This document shows, in pieces, positions 9,161 through 17,974 of a DNA stretch of 64,000 bases. The translations under genes were made by a program, and so were the position numbers. Position 1 is the first letter of the stretch, and each line of letters starts with the position of its first letter. The stretch is from Arthrobacter sp. StoSoilA2. Lineage in GTDB: Bacteria > Actinomycetota > Actinomycetes > Actinomycetales > Micrococcaceae. Under the pieces are notes generated by a model. It did not search any database and was not told the origin of the DNA. It worked only from the letters and a program-made list of their open reading frames with translations. The stretch covers positions 310,001 to 374,000 of the forward strand of contig NZ_AP024643.1 of assembly GCF_019977195.1 (NCBI RefSeq), in the 5' to 3' direction.

Positions 9161-10201
9161 ATGCCTACTACCGTGAAGGCCTATGTGGCCTCGTCTGCTG
9201 CCTCGGCACTCACCCCTGGCACTGTGAAGCGGCGCGATCCGGGCGATTTCGATGTGCTGATTTCCATCAAGTACACCGGAATCTGCCACTCCGACATCCA
9301 CGCCGCGCGCGGAGACTGGGCCAGCAACTACCCCCTGGTGGTGGGCCACGAGATCGTCGGAGTGGTGGAAGCCGTCGGTCCAAAAGTCACCCGCCATGCC
9401 GTAGGGGACCGGGTGGGGGTGGGCTGTTTCGTTGATTCCTGCAGGGAATGCGTCAATTGCCGGGCAGGGGAGGAGCAGTACTGCCTGCAAGGTGCCACGA
9501 GCACCTACAACTCTTTCGGCCGTGACGGACAGCCCACCGCGGGTGGTTACAGCACAGGAATCGTCGTGGATGAGAACTACGTCCTCCGGATTCCCGATGG
9601 CCTGCCTCTCCAGGACGCGGCCCCGCTGTTGTGTGCGGGAATCACCATGTATGCGCCGCTGCGTAACTGGAAAGCCGGGCCAGGCAAGCGCGTGGCCATC
9701 ATAGGTATGGGCGGTCTGGGCCATATGGGGGTGAAGATCGCCGCGGCCTTGGGAGCCGAAGTCACGGTACTCAGCCAATCGCTGAAGAAGCAGGAGGACG
9801 CCGTCAGGCTCGGCGCCACCAGCTACTACGCAACATCTGAACCCGCCACCTTCGAATACCTGAAGGGCCAGCTGGACCTGATCATCAACACCGTCTCCGC
9901 GGACATCGACGTGGATGCGTATCTGTCCTTGCTTGCCTTGGACGGCACCATGGTCCTCGTGGGCCTGCCCTCCAAACCCCCAAACCAGCGCGCGTGGTCT
10001 CTGGTGGAATTCCGACGCAACCTCAGCGGCTCAAGAATGGGCGGAATCCGCCAAACACAGGAAATGCTGGACTTCTGCGCCGCCCACGGCCTCGGAGCAG
10101 ACGTGGAAGTCATACACGCAAACCAGATCAACGAAGCATTCGAACGCGTACTCGCCAGCGATGTCCGCTATCGCTTCGTCATCGACGCCACAACGTTCTG
10201 A
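9161..10201 (+). CDS. Zinc-dependent alcohol dehydrogenase (cinnamyl-alcohol type)
   Basis: A 346-residue medium-chain dehydrogenase. Catalytic zinc ligands lie in GICHSDIHAARGDW (Cys42) and GHEIVG. Structural zinc is bound by the four-cysteine lobe CFVDSCRECVNCRAGEEQYC. The coenzyme motif GMGGLGHMGVKIA is near residue 180. This matches the YahK/CAD branch, NADP(H)-dependent aldehyde reductases and alcohol dehydrogenases. It ends the seven-gene operon, 39 bases after mmsA with an AAGGATG ribosome site. It may make or remove an aldehyde intermediate. Confidence 0.9.
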   Translation: MPTTVKAYVASSAASALTPGTVKRRDPGDFDVLISIKYTGICHSDIHAARGDWASNYPLVVGHEIVGVVEAVGPKVTRHAVGDRVGVGCFVDSCRECVNCRAGEEQYCLQGATSTYNSFGRDGQPTAGGYSTGIVVDENYVLRIPDGLPLQDAAPLLCAGITMYAPLRNWKAGPGKRVAIIGMGGLGHMGVKIAAALGAEVTVLSQSLKKQEDAVRLGATSYYATSEPATFEYLKGQLDLIINTVSADIDVDAYLSLLALDGTMVLVGLPSKPPNQRAWSLVEFRRNLSGSRMGGIRQTQEMLDFCAAHGLGADVEVIHANQINEAFERVLASDVRYRFVIDATTF

Positions 10202-10260
10202 GGCACCCTGCTGAAGGGCAAATTATTACGGACGCCAAGAACGCCATTTCGCGGAAATAA

Positions 10261-10279
10261 AGAGGTAAGGCTAACCTAA
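10261..10279 (+). promoter_or_regulatory. DtxR/IdeR-type iron box
   Basis: AGAGGTAAGGCTAACCTAA matches the DtxR/IdeR consensus TTAGGTTAGGCTAACCTAA at 16 of 19 positions, with the right half perfect. It lies 53 bases before the start of the binding-protein gene at 10333, the usual place for iron-dependent repression. No DtxR gene is in the window. Confidence 0.75.
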
Positions 10280-10332
10280 ATAGTCTTCAATTTCCTCTGT
10301 GCTTCCCCGGGCACACTTATCAGGCGGTTCCA

Positions 10333-11880
10333 TTGCGCAAACTCAGCCCATTCGCAGCCCTTGGTCTTGCGGCCCTCCTTGCCCTAACGGGTTGTGGCCT
10401 GAGCGGGGCCCAGACGGGTACCGCCGGGAAGATCGCGGATACCAACCAGCGCATTGTGGTGGACAACTTCCGTGCACCCGTTGCCAACTGGGCGCTGGAA
10501 TCCGACTCCGCGTACATCCTGTCGCTGTCCGGGTGCCTGGAGACGCTGACCAAGTACGACTCCGCCGAGGGCAAAGTGGTTCCGTTCCTTGCAACCGAAT
10601 GGAAGCAGGTCTCACCCCTTGAGTGGGACTTCACCCTTCGCCAGGGCGTTAAGTTCCAGGACGGAACCGACCTCACTGCCGAGTCGGTGGCTGAGGCCCT
10701 TAACGCCGTTCTCAAGGCCAAGGTCCCTGCCCGGGCATTCAACCCGGGCATTGTCAGCGGTGTCCAGGCCATGGATGCCAAAACAGTTCGTGTGACAACT
10801 CCTGCGGAGAGCCCGCTGGTGCCGTACCGGCTTGCCAGCGTCAACACCGGCATCCTGTCGCCGGCTGCTTACCAGGGCACCACCGTGGACCCCTTCGGTC
10901 ACTGCACCGGGCCGTTCGTTCCCGTGTCCGAGAAGGCCAAGCAGTCCCTGACGCTGGACCGCAACAAGAACTACTGGGGCGGCGAGGTGCAACTCGCTGG
11001 AGCCGAAGTCCGCTTCATCACCAACGGCGCGACCCGCGCAGCCCAGGTCCAAACCGGGGAAGCTGACATCTCCCTTTCCATCCCTGCCTCGGGCCTCTCC
11101 ACGCTTAAGAACGCGCCCGAGGTTTCTGTTCTCAAAGCCAACTCACCCCGCACGGCGACGCTCTACATGAACAACGGACGTGCTCCCTTCAACAACGTCG
11201 ACTTCCGCAAGGCCCTGCGGTCTGCGCTGGATCTTGATGCCCTGGCGGCCAGCGTCTACGAGGGCGCAGCCCTCCCGGCAGCGGGACCATTCGCACCCTC
11301 CGAACCGTGGGCAACAGGCAAAGCAAGCGCGCCGAAGCAGAACATTGAGGAAGCAAAGAAGCTCCTCGCCGATGCTGGATACAGCGCGGACAGGCCCTTG
11401 GAGATCATTGCCATCGTCGAACGGTCGGAATTCGCCGACGTCGCCACCGTGATTCAGGACAACCTGAAGAGCATTGGTGTCCCAGTCACTATCCAGGCCA
11501 AGGAATACGCCTCCGCTGAGCCTGATGTTCTGGCCGGCAACTATGACATGATCCTCAGCCAACGAAACCGGCTGATAGATATCGCAGATCCGATCGGCTT
11601 CCTCACCGCGGATTACACGTGCAAGGGCAGCTACAACCTCAGCCACTTCTGCAACGAGGAGTACGACTCCACCATTGCCGAAGCGGCCCGGACGTCCAAC
11701 ACCGAGGAACGCTACAAGCTGTATGCCAAGGCCGGCCAGATCCTGGATGACCAGGCCGTGAACCTCTGGCTGGTGAACGAACAAGCAACTGATGCTATCC
11801 GCAGCAACGTCCTCTCCTACGTTCAGGACCCGCTGTCCCGTTACGTCCTGACAGCCCAGACCGCAAAGTCCGGCTCCTAG
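10333..11880 (+). CDS. Peptide/nickel-type ABC substrate-binding lipoprotein
   Basis: A 515-residue SBP family 5 lipoprotein starting at TTG. The signal peptide ends in lipobox LTGC (Cys21). Family features include EWKQVSPLEWDFTLRQGVKF in the first lobe, the VDFRKALRSALD helix and a DNLKSIGV segment. The family binds oligopeptides, nickel chelates, opine metallophores and haem. The iron box upstream makes an iron-complex ligand more likely here than nutritional peptides. First gene of a four-gene rightward operon with two permeases and a fused double ATPase. Confidence 0.92.
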   Translation: MRKLSPFAALGLAALLALTGCGLSGAQTGTAGKIADTNQRIVVDNFRAPVANWALESDSAYILSLSGCLETLTKYDSAEGKVVPFLATEWKQVSPLEWDFTLRQGVKFQDGTDLTAESVAEALNAVLKAKVPARAFNPGIVSGVQAMDAKTVRVTTPAESPLVPYRLASVNTGILSPAAYQGTTVDPFGHCTGPFVPVSEKAKQSLTLDRNKNYWGGEVQLAGAEVRFITNGATRAAQVQTGEADISLSIPASGLSTLKNAPEVSVLKANSPRTATLYMNNGRAPFNNVDFRKALRSALDLDALAASVYEGAALPAAGPFAPSEPWATGKASAPKQNIEEAKKLLADAGYSADRPLEIIAIVERSEFADVATVIQDNLKSIGVPVTIQAKEYASAEPDVLAGNYDMILSQRNRLIDIADPIGFLTADYTCKGSYNLSHFCNEEYDSTIAEAARTSNTEERYKLYAKAGQILDDQAVNLWLVNEQATDAIRSNVLSYVQDPLSRYVLTAQTAKSGS

Positions 11881-11911
11881 CAGCGAGCCGGACCAACGAA
11901 CCAAACCCCGC

Positions 11912-12853
11912 ATGATCATGTTCCTTGCGAAGCGGACGGCGACCCTCATGGCCGCCGTCCTGCTGTCGTCTTTCGCTGTTTTCCTCATCCCCTACGTCAC
12001 CCCGGGCGATCCTGTCCGCAAGATCATCCGCTCACGGGTGGCCGGGGATGTTGTGGACGATTCCACCGTCCAGGCCCTCGGCCAAAGCCTGGGCCTCCAC
12101 GATCCACTCCCTGTCCAGTACTTCCGATGGCTCGGAGATTTCTTCAGCGGCGACATGGGGCTATCGCACATCAGCCGGACGCCCGTTGTTGACCAGGTAA
12201 TGCCCGCTCTCGGCATCACCCTCAGCCTGGTGATCGTGGCGCTGGGCATTGCGGTCGCGGTTTCGCTGCCGTTGGGGATCGTCGCAGGACTGAAGCAAGG
12301 TGGCAAAGCCGACAAACTGATCACCACCATTACCCAGTCCTTCATCGCCATGCCCGAATACTGGCTGGCACCGCTCCTGGTCCTGGTATTCGCCCTCAAA
12401 CTGTCCTTGCTGCCGTCAGCTGGCTGGAACACCACATCCTCCATAGTCCTGCCGGCGGTAACCCTCGCCCTGCGACCCATCAGCTTCTTCACCTCAGCGG
12501 TGCGCTCCGGCATGATCGATGCCTTGGAAGCAGAGCACATACAAGCCGCCAGGGCCCGCGGTCTCAGTCACGCCCAGACCGTCATGCGGCACGTCATTCC
12601 CAACGGGTTGGTCCCGTTGTCCACTCTTTTCGCCGTATGGTTCGCCGGTCTCCTGGGAGGTTCGGTCATTGTGGAGGTCATTTTCGCGATTCCGGGCATG
12701 GGACGGCTCCTGTACGACGCCGTGGTGAACAGCGACATTCCCCTGGCGCAGGGCGGTGTTGTCGTGGTCGTTGCATTGGCCGTAGCAATCACCACCCTCG
12801 CGGACTTCCTCCATCGGATCCTCAGCCCTAAGGTGAGTGGCGCCCTTGCGTAA
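11912..12853 (+). CDS. ABC transporter permease (DppB/OppB family)
   Basis: A 313-residue inner-membrane permease with six predicted membrane segments. It opens with the N-terminal helix typical of DppB proteins and the PGDPVRKI loop, and has the coupling-loop region EAEHIQAARARGLSHAQTVMRHVIPNG near residue 210. It pairs with the next gene, which it overlaps by 17 bases. Part of the iron-boxed importer operon. A second in-frame ATG lies two codons in. Confidence 0.92.
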   Translation: MIMFLAKRTATLMAAVLLSSFAVFLIPYVTPGDPVRKIIRSRVAGDVVDDSTVQALGQSLGLHDPLPVQYFRWLGDFFSGDMGLSHISRTPVVDQVMPALGITLSLVIVALGIAVAVSLPLGIVAGLKQGGKADKLITTITQSFIAMPEYWLAPLLVLVFALKLSLLPSAGWNTTSSIVLPAVTLALRPISFFTSAVRSGMIDALEAEHIQAARARGLSHAQTVMRHVIPNGLVPLSTLFAVWFAGLLGGSVIVEVIFAIPGMGRLLYDAVVNSDIPLAQGGVVVVVALAVAITTLADFLHRILSPKVSGALA

Positions 12854-13682
12854 CCTCTCAGCGGTAGACAAGGCCGCCGTCGTCGTTCTCGCCCTGGTGG
12901 TAGCCGCTGTAGCGGCCGCGCCCTGGCTGACGCCGTTCCCGCCGGACGACCAGGACCTTGCCGCGCGCCTTGCATCGCCTGGCGCCACTCATTGGCTGGG
13001 AACGGACCACCTTGGGCGGGACACCCTCAGCAGATTGCTCGACGGCGGCCGCTTCTCCTTGGTGGTGGCTGCACTGGCCACGGTGCTGACTGGACTCGTC
13101 GGCCTGGTGATCGGCGTGCTGAGTGCGCGCCGCAAAGGCTGGCTGGACGAGTTCTTTACCCGCACGAATGATGTCCTGCTCGCCTTGCCGGAGATGGTGG
13201 TGGCACTGTTTATCGTGGCTGCGATGGGTACCGGATTCTCATCGTTGCTCGTGGCGCTCACGGTCACGGGGTGGACGCCGTTCGCCCGGCTTGCGCGAAC
13301 GCTTGCATTTGACGTCTCTGCACGCGGATTCGTTGAAGCGGCGCGCGTGGTGGGCTGTTCGCCGTCGTTCATTATTTTCCGCCACATCCTTCCGCACCTG
13401 GCAGCGCCGATGCTGGGACAGGCGACGCTGCGGTTCGGGCAGCTCCTGATCAGCGTCGGAGCGTTGTCCTACCTTGGGCTGGGCGTCCAACCGCCGCAAT
13501 CCGACTGGGGCTCCATGGTGGCAGCGGCCCAACCGTACGCTGAACGGGCTCCGTGGGGGATCATCGCCCCCGGACTTGCCATCTTCCTGGTGGCTCTCTG
13601 CGTCACCCTGATCGGCCAACGGGCCTCCCGCCGGGCAGCGGACCCCGTGGATGTCCTTGTAGTGGAGGGCCAGCATGCCTGA
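12837..13682 (+). CDS. ABC transporter permease (DppC/OppC family)
   Basis: A 281-residue permease partner. The region HWLGTDHLGRDTLSRLLDGGR is diagnostic of DppC proteins, and the coupling loop FVEAARVVGCSPSFIIFRHILPH follows. Start taken as GTG at 12837, inside the end of the preceding gene; a TTG at 12846 is an alternative. It overlaps the ATPase gene by 8 bases. Completes the membrane channel of the iron-boxed importer. Confidence 0.92.
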   Translation: MAPLRNLSAVDKAAVVVLALVVAAVAAAPWLTPFPPDDQDLAARLASPGATHWLGTDHLGRDTLSRLLDGGRFSLVVAALATVLTGLVGLVIGVLSARRKGWLDEFFTRTNDVLLALPEMVVALFIVAAMGTGFSSLLVALTVTGWTPFARLARTLAFDVSARGFVEAARVVGCSPSFIIFRHILPHLAAPMLGQATLRFGQLLISVGALSYLGLGVQPPQSDWGSMVAAAQPYAERAPWGIIAPGLAIFLVALCVTLIGQRASRRAADPVDVLVVEGQHA

Positions 13683-15294
13683 TCTCATCATCGAGGACCT
13701 GACCGTCCGCAGCGCGGCCGCACAGCCTCATGTCCTGCCAGGGCCACCAATCCTGTCCGGCGTCAGCCTGACGGTCCGGCCGGGCGAGTTTGTTGCCCTC
13801 GTGGGAGGCTCGGGCTCGGGAAAGACGATGACCGCCAAGTCCGTCCTGCAGTTGCTGCCGGAGCCGCTGCGGATTGAATCGGGCTCCATCCGGCTGGGCC
13901 CGCTGGATGTAACGCAGGCGCCTGAAGCAGAGCTAAACCGTATCCGCGGGGGGCGACTGGGCATGCTGTTCCAGCAGCCCAAGAGGATGTTCAACCCGAA
14001 CAAGACCATCCGCAAGCACCTCAAGGAACCCCTGAAGCTGCACGGTGGCCTGGGTGGCAAACCGGCGGACCGGAAGGTACTTGAGCTGCTCGCCGAAGTG
14101 GGTTTCGAAGATCCGGAATGGGGCGCGCGGGCCTACCCGCACCAGCTGTCCGGTGGGATGGCACAACGGGCAATGACCGCGATGGCGTTGGCCGGCCAAC
14201 CCGAAATCCTGCTGGCAGACGAGCCCACCTCCGCCCTGGACAAGGTGCTGGAAAGCCAGATCCTGGAATTGCTGGACCGTGAGCGCAGGCAGCGTGGGCT
14301 CGGCATTCTCTACATCACGCACAACCTGGCTTCCGTGGCAGCCTTTGCGGACCGGGTCCTGGTGATGGACGCCGGGAAAATCGTGGAATCCGGCACCACG
14401 GAAGCAGTTCTAGGCAGCCCCAAAACTGCCTACACACGGAAGCTCTTGGACGCATCAAACCTGTTGCCCATCAGCATCACGGACGTCACCCCGGAGGGCC
14501 GTAGCGTGCTGACCCTGACGAACGTCGTCAAACGCTTCGGGGCCCGGAAGCGCTTCGGCCGCGGCAACGTGGACCGCCCAGCTTTGAACTCCGTTTCGCT
14601 CGACCTCAAACGGGGCGAGATCCTAGGTGTGCTCGGCCAATCCGGGTCCGGGAAAAGCACCCTCGCAAGGGCAATCGTCGGGCTCGAAGGGATCAGCGGC
14701 GGCAGCATCACCCGTACCCTGGCGGCAGGCGAGGCCAGTCCGCCAACCGCCGTGCAGCTGGTTTTCCAGGAACCCCACGATTCCTTCGACCCCCGAATGA
14801 CGCTCCGCGCCAGCCTTGAGGCTCCCCTCCGCCGCAACATGGGGCTCTCGTCCGCCGAGCGGTCACAGCGCCTTCACGACGCCATGAAGGAAGTGGAACT
14901 GGAACCGTGCCTACTGGACAGGCGCCCTGGACAATGCTCCGGTGGGCAACTGCAGCGTGTCACGATTGCCCGGGCGCTCCTGTTGGAACCAGAGATTCTC
15001 ATCTGCGACGAAGCCACCTCGGCGCTGGACGCACTAACCCAGCGAACCATTCTTGACCTGCTGCAACGCCTGCACCGGGACCGTGGATTGTCATTGATGA
15101 TCATCACCCACGACATGGACGTCGTGCGGCACATGTGCCAACGCGTGGCCGTGCTCTTCCAGGGCCGCCTGGTGGAACTTACCGACACCCACAAGTTCTT
15201 CGCCGAGCCCCAGCACGAGCACAGCCGGGATCTGGTGTCCGCGGCGATACCGTGCCGGGGACTGCACCTTAAGAAGATGCGCGCGGCGAGCTAG
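13675..15294 (+). CDS. Fused double ABC ATPase (DppD-DppF type)
   Basis: A 539-residue protein with two complete ABC ATPase modules in one chain. Module 1: Walker A GGSGSGKTMT (about residues 43-52), signature LSGGMAQRA, Walker B ILLADEPTSALD. Module 2: Walker A GQSGSGKST (about residue 320), signature CSGGQLQRV, Walker B ILICDEATSALD. Together they replace the separate DppD and DppF subunits and energise the importer. Its last 21 bases, including the stop, are duplicated just downstream. Confidence 0.94.
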   Translation: MPDLIIEDLTVRSAAAQPHVLPGPPILSGVSLTVRPGEFVALVGGSGSGKTMTAKSVLQLLPEPLRIESGSIRLGPLDVTQAPEAELNRIRGGRLGMLFQQPKRMFNPNKTIRKHLKEPLKLHGGLGGKPADRKVLELLAEVGFEDPEWGARAYPHQLSGGMAQRAMTAMALAGQPEILLADEPTSALDKVLESQILELLDRERRQRGLGILYITHNLASVAAFADRVLVMDAGKIVESGTTEAVLGSPKTAYTRKLLDASNLLPISITDVTPEGRSVLTLTNVVKRFGARKRFGRGNVDRPALNSVSLDLKRGEILGVLGQSGSGKSTLARAIVGLEGISGGSITRTLAAGEASPPTAVQLVFQEPHDSFDPRMTLRASLEAPLRRNMGLSSAERSQRLHDAMKEVELEPCLLDRRPGQCSGGQLQRVTIARALLLEPEILICDEATSALDALTQRTILDLLQRLHRDRGLSLMIITHDMDVVRHMCQRVAVLFQGRLVELTDTHKFFAEPQHEHSRDLVSAAIPCRGLHLKKMRAAS

Positions 15295-15318
15295 GAAAAG
15301 ATGCGCGCGGCGAGCTAG
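15274..15318 (+). repeat. Tandem duplication of the ATPase gene's last codons
   Basis: A 21-base sequence (AAGATGCGCGCGGCGAGCTA plus G) ending in the stop codon occurs at 15274-15294 and again at 15298-15318, three bases apart. It looks like a recent slippage duplication. The second copy lies after the stop and is not translated as part of the gene. Confidence 0.85.
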
Positions 15319-15324
15319 CACTCA

Positions 15325-16173
15325 TCACGCGTACAGCCCCGTCAGCAGTTCCACAATCCGTTCGCGCTCCTGAGGTGGATCCTTCGTGGACCACGCGAGG
15401 TACACGGGCACGGGCGCAACGTCACGGACCGGCCGATAAATGATGCCCCGACGTCGATACTGGTGGGCCGTGGACTCGGCAGTCATCCCGCGCGCCGCCC
15501 CGCTGCCAATCGTCGTCAGCCAATCGTCCACATCATTAATGGGCACGATGTCCGGCCGCGCCTCCTCGGGCCATAGCTCAAGCGTTGTGCTTCCCGTCCG
15601 CAAGTCCATGGCCACGGGTCGCTGGGCTACCTGCGCCAGGGTCACAGAACGCCGTGAGGCCAGCGGATCGTCCGAGGACATGGCACAGTACCGCTTCTCC
15701 TCACCAATCCGGACATGTTCGACGCCGGCCGCATCCGGAAGGCGTCGAAGGATAGCGAAGTCGGTGGTTCCATCTGCCAAGCCGCCGGTAGGGGAATTGG
15801 AGTGCAGGAGCTGCAGCTCCACACCAGGTATTACGACCGCCCATCGGCGCTGGAACTCCATGGTGTGCGCGCCTAAAGCGGACCACGCGTAGCCGATCCG
15901 GACCTTTCCAGTACCGGACCGGGCCTCCCTTTCGAGGTCGCCCAGAAGTGAGAGGATCCGCCGCGCCTTGGCCACGACGCGCTCGCCGGACGGGGTTAAG
16001 CCGACGCTGCGGGTGGTCCGTTCCAGCAGCCGTACCCCGAGAACTTGTTCGAGCCCGGAGATGTTGCGTGAAACGGCAGCTTGGGACATTCCCAGTTCAA
16101 TAGCTGCGTCTGTGAATGTACCCTCCTCGACTACTGCCAGAAGGCACCGCAATTGCCTCACCTCGACGTCCAT
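15325..16173 (-). CDS. LysR-family transcriptional regulator
   Basis: LysR regulator of about 282 residues. The N-terminal winged helix reads LRCLLAVVEEGTFTDAAIELGMSQAAVSRNISGLEQ. The effector domain follows from about residue 90. Start chosen at 16173 (MDVEVRQLRC), because family members begin a few residues before the helix-turn-helix; an upstream in-frame ATG at 16224 would add 17 odd residues. It is divergent from the EamA exporter at 16260, the classical layout for a LysR protein that controls its neighbour. Confidence 0.9.
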   Translation of the reverse strand: MDVEVRQLRCLLAVVEEGTFTDAAIELGMSQAAVSRNISGLEQVLGVRLLERTTRSVGLTPSGERVVAKARRILSLLGDLEREARSGTGKVRIGYAWSALGAHTMEFQRRWAVVIPGVELQLLHSNSPTGGLADGTTDFAILRRLPDAAGVEHVRIGEEKRYCAMSSDDPLASRRSVTLAQVAQRPVAMDLRTGSTTLELWPEEARPDIVPINDVDDWLTTIGSGAARGMTAESTAHQYRRRGIIYRPVRDVAPVPVYLAWSTKDPPQERERIVELLTGLYA

Positions 16174-16259
16174 ACCGCCCATCCTATTCATGCGCCCACC
16201 GCATAAATAGCATCGTCCATGCATTTAGCGGATACGTTGCCCGAGCGCAGAATTTCACC

Positions 16260-17141
16260 ATGATCGATACGAGGGCAATTGGAGTAAAGCCGTCCCGGAA
16301 GGCCGGGGGTGCGGCGACGCTCCTGGCCAGCGCACTTTCCAACCAACTTGGCGCCGCAACGGCATCATTCGCCTTTCCGGTCATGGGACCTGTAGGTGTG
16401 GTGGCGGTGCGCCAGCTCGTGGCGGCTGCAGTTCTCTTGCCTATCGTCAGGCCGCGGTTGAGGGAATTGCGCTGGCGGCAATGGTGGCCCGTCCTTCTGC
16501 TCGCAGTCTCGTTCGGCACCATGAATCTCGGCCTGTATGCGTCCATCCAACGGATCGGCCTTGGACTTGCCGTCACCCTTGAGTTCCTTGGGCCCCTGGC
16601 TGTGGCCTTGATCAGCTCGCGACGAAAAAGCAGTGCGGTCTGCGCTGTGGTCGCTGCATTCGGCGTCCTGGCCATCACCCGGCCCGAGGCATCCATGGAC
16701 GTCGTAGGGATCGGCTTGGGGCTCATCGCCGCTTGCAGCTGGGCCGCCTACATCCTCCTGAACCGGACTGTCGGCCAAAGAGTGCAGGGCATCCAGGGCA
16801 CAGCAGCCGCAACAGGAGTGTCGGCGACGCTGTTCCTGCCTGTCGCCGTCGTGGTTTTCATCAGTCAACCACTGGACGGCCTGGCCGTTCTCTGCGCCGT
16901 GGCGGCCGGAATCTTCGCATCCGTGCTGCCTTACGTGGCTGATCTGATCGCGCTTAGGCGGGTCCCCGCGAACATGTTCGGCGTGCTCATGAGCATCAAC
17001 CCTGTGTTTGCCGCGGTCATTGGCGCCGTGATCCTGCACCAGGACCTGGCCGCGGGGCAGTGGGTGGGAATCGGGCTGATCGTCGCCGCCAATGCCGGGG
17101 TGCTGCTGCTGCGGGAGCAGGACCCAACTGAGTCGCATTAG
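16260..17141 (+). CDS. EamA/DMT-family small-molecule exporter
   Basis: A 293-residue membrane protein with about ten hydrophobic segments and the two-fold EamA repeat: LLASALSNQLGAATASF in the first half and GLIAACSWAAYILLNRTVGQ in the second. The family (RhtA/YdcZ-like) exports amino acids or other metabolites. Start set at the ATG at 16260; longer in-frame reading back to 16116 would run into the LysR coding region. The last residues and the stop lie inside a large shared hairpin. Confidence 0.88.
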   Translation: MIDTRAIGVKPSRKAGGAATLLASALSNQLGAATASFAFPVMGPVGVVAVRQLVAAAVLLPIVRPRLRELRWRQWWPVLLLAVSFGTMNLGLYASIQRIGLGLAVTLEFLGPLAVALISSRRKSSAVCAVVAAFGVLAITRPEASMDVVGIGLGLIAACSWAAYILLNRTVGQRVQGIQGTAAATGVSATLFLPVAVVVFISQPLDGLAVLCAVAAGIFASVLPYVADLIALRRVPANMFGVLMSINPVFAAVIGAVILHQDLAAGQWVGIGLIVAANAGVLLLREQDPTESH

Positions 17142-17188
17142 AGCGCGTTTAGAGCCGTCTAAACGCGCTCAGCTGCGACTCAGTTGGG
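17123..17188. terminator. Bidirectional hairpin at convergent gene ends
   Basis: An outer 15-bp perfect stem (17123-17137 with 17174-17188, CCCAACTGAGTCGCA) and an inner 13-bp perfect stem (17141-17153 with 17158-17170, GAGCGCGTTTAGA) enclose a GCCG loop, separated by a 3-base internal mismatch. The stop codons of both converging genes lie within it, and each gene's last residues are encoded by one arm. It should form a strong hairpin in both transcripts, although neither side has a good U-tract. Confidence 0.8.
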
Positions 17189-17974
17189 AGAGAACGCGGC
17201 GCGGAAGGCTGCCAACGCTGCGTCCCCCGCCTGGATTCCCTGGCCGCCGATTGCATTGGCCTCCATGCCAATCACGCCCGCGTACCCGGCGTCGCGGAGT
17301 GCTTTGGCGATGGCCGGGTAGTTGATCTCGCCGGTCCCTGGTTCGAAACGGCCCGGCACGTCGGCAACCTGGATCTCGCCAGTAAATGGCTGGGCTGAGC
17401 GCACCAGCTCAATAAGGTTCCCTTCACCGAGCTGCGCGTGGTAGAGGTCCAGCATCATCTTCACGTTGGGATGGTTGACGGCCTCGACCAAGGCGTGTGT
17501 GTCCTTGGCGCGTGCCAGCGGAATGCCGGGGTGGTCCAGGATAGTGTTCAGGTTTTCCAGGGCAAACACGATGCCGTGCCTTTGGCCCAGTTCAGCCAGC
17601 TGTTCCAAGGTTCGCAGGCCGGTCAGCCACATCTCACCGGTTGACCGCTGGAGCGGGCGGACAGCCCGTCCGCCTTCACCGAGTTCGCCAGGGTGAACCA
17701 CCATGCGTTCAACGCCCAGCTCCAGTGCCGTGGGGATCAGCTTCTCTGCGGAGGCCAGGACTTCATGCGCAGTGGCAGGATCAATAACGCTGCCGCCGAA
17801 GTAGCCGCTCATGGAGGAGAACGTGGCGCCGGTTGCTGCGAGGGCCGGGATGTCCTGGCCGCGGGTGTCCCAAAGCTCCACCTCGAAACCTTGATCGTGA
17901 ATGCGGCGTATCCGATCGATTAATGGCAGCTCGCCGTAGACCATCTCCGCGCAGACAGCCAAGCGGAAGCTCAT
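17180..17974 (-). CDS. Hydroxypyruvate-isomerase-like TIM-barrel protein
   Basis: A 264-residue sugar-phosphate isomerase/epimerase-fold protein, most like Hyi (hydroxypyruvate isomerase). Metal-binding or catalytic acids are visible in FALENLN (Glu), MMLDLYHAQ, IQVADVPGRFEPGTGEINY and GMEANAI. It overlaps the start side of the Gfo/Idh/MocA gene upstream by 4 bases, so the two form a coupled leftward operon. A role in an inositol-, polyol- or sugar-acid pathway fits. The reaction itself is an inference. Confidence 0.82.
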   Translation of the reverse strand: MSFRLAVCAEMVYGELPLIDRIRRIHDQGFEVELWDTRGQDIPALAATGATFSSMSGYFGGSVIDPATAHEVLASAEKLIPTALELGVERMVVHPGELGEGGRAVRPLQRSTGEMWLTGLRTLEQLAELGQRHGIVFALENLNTILDHPGIPLARAKDTHALVEAVNHPNVKMMLDLYHAQLGEGNLIELVRSAQPFTGEIQVADVPGRFEPGTGEINYPAIAKALRDAGYAGVIGMEANAIGGQGIQAGDAALAAFRAAFSPN

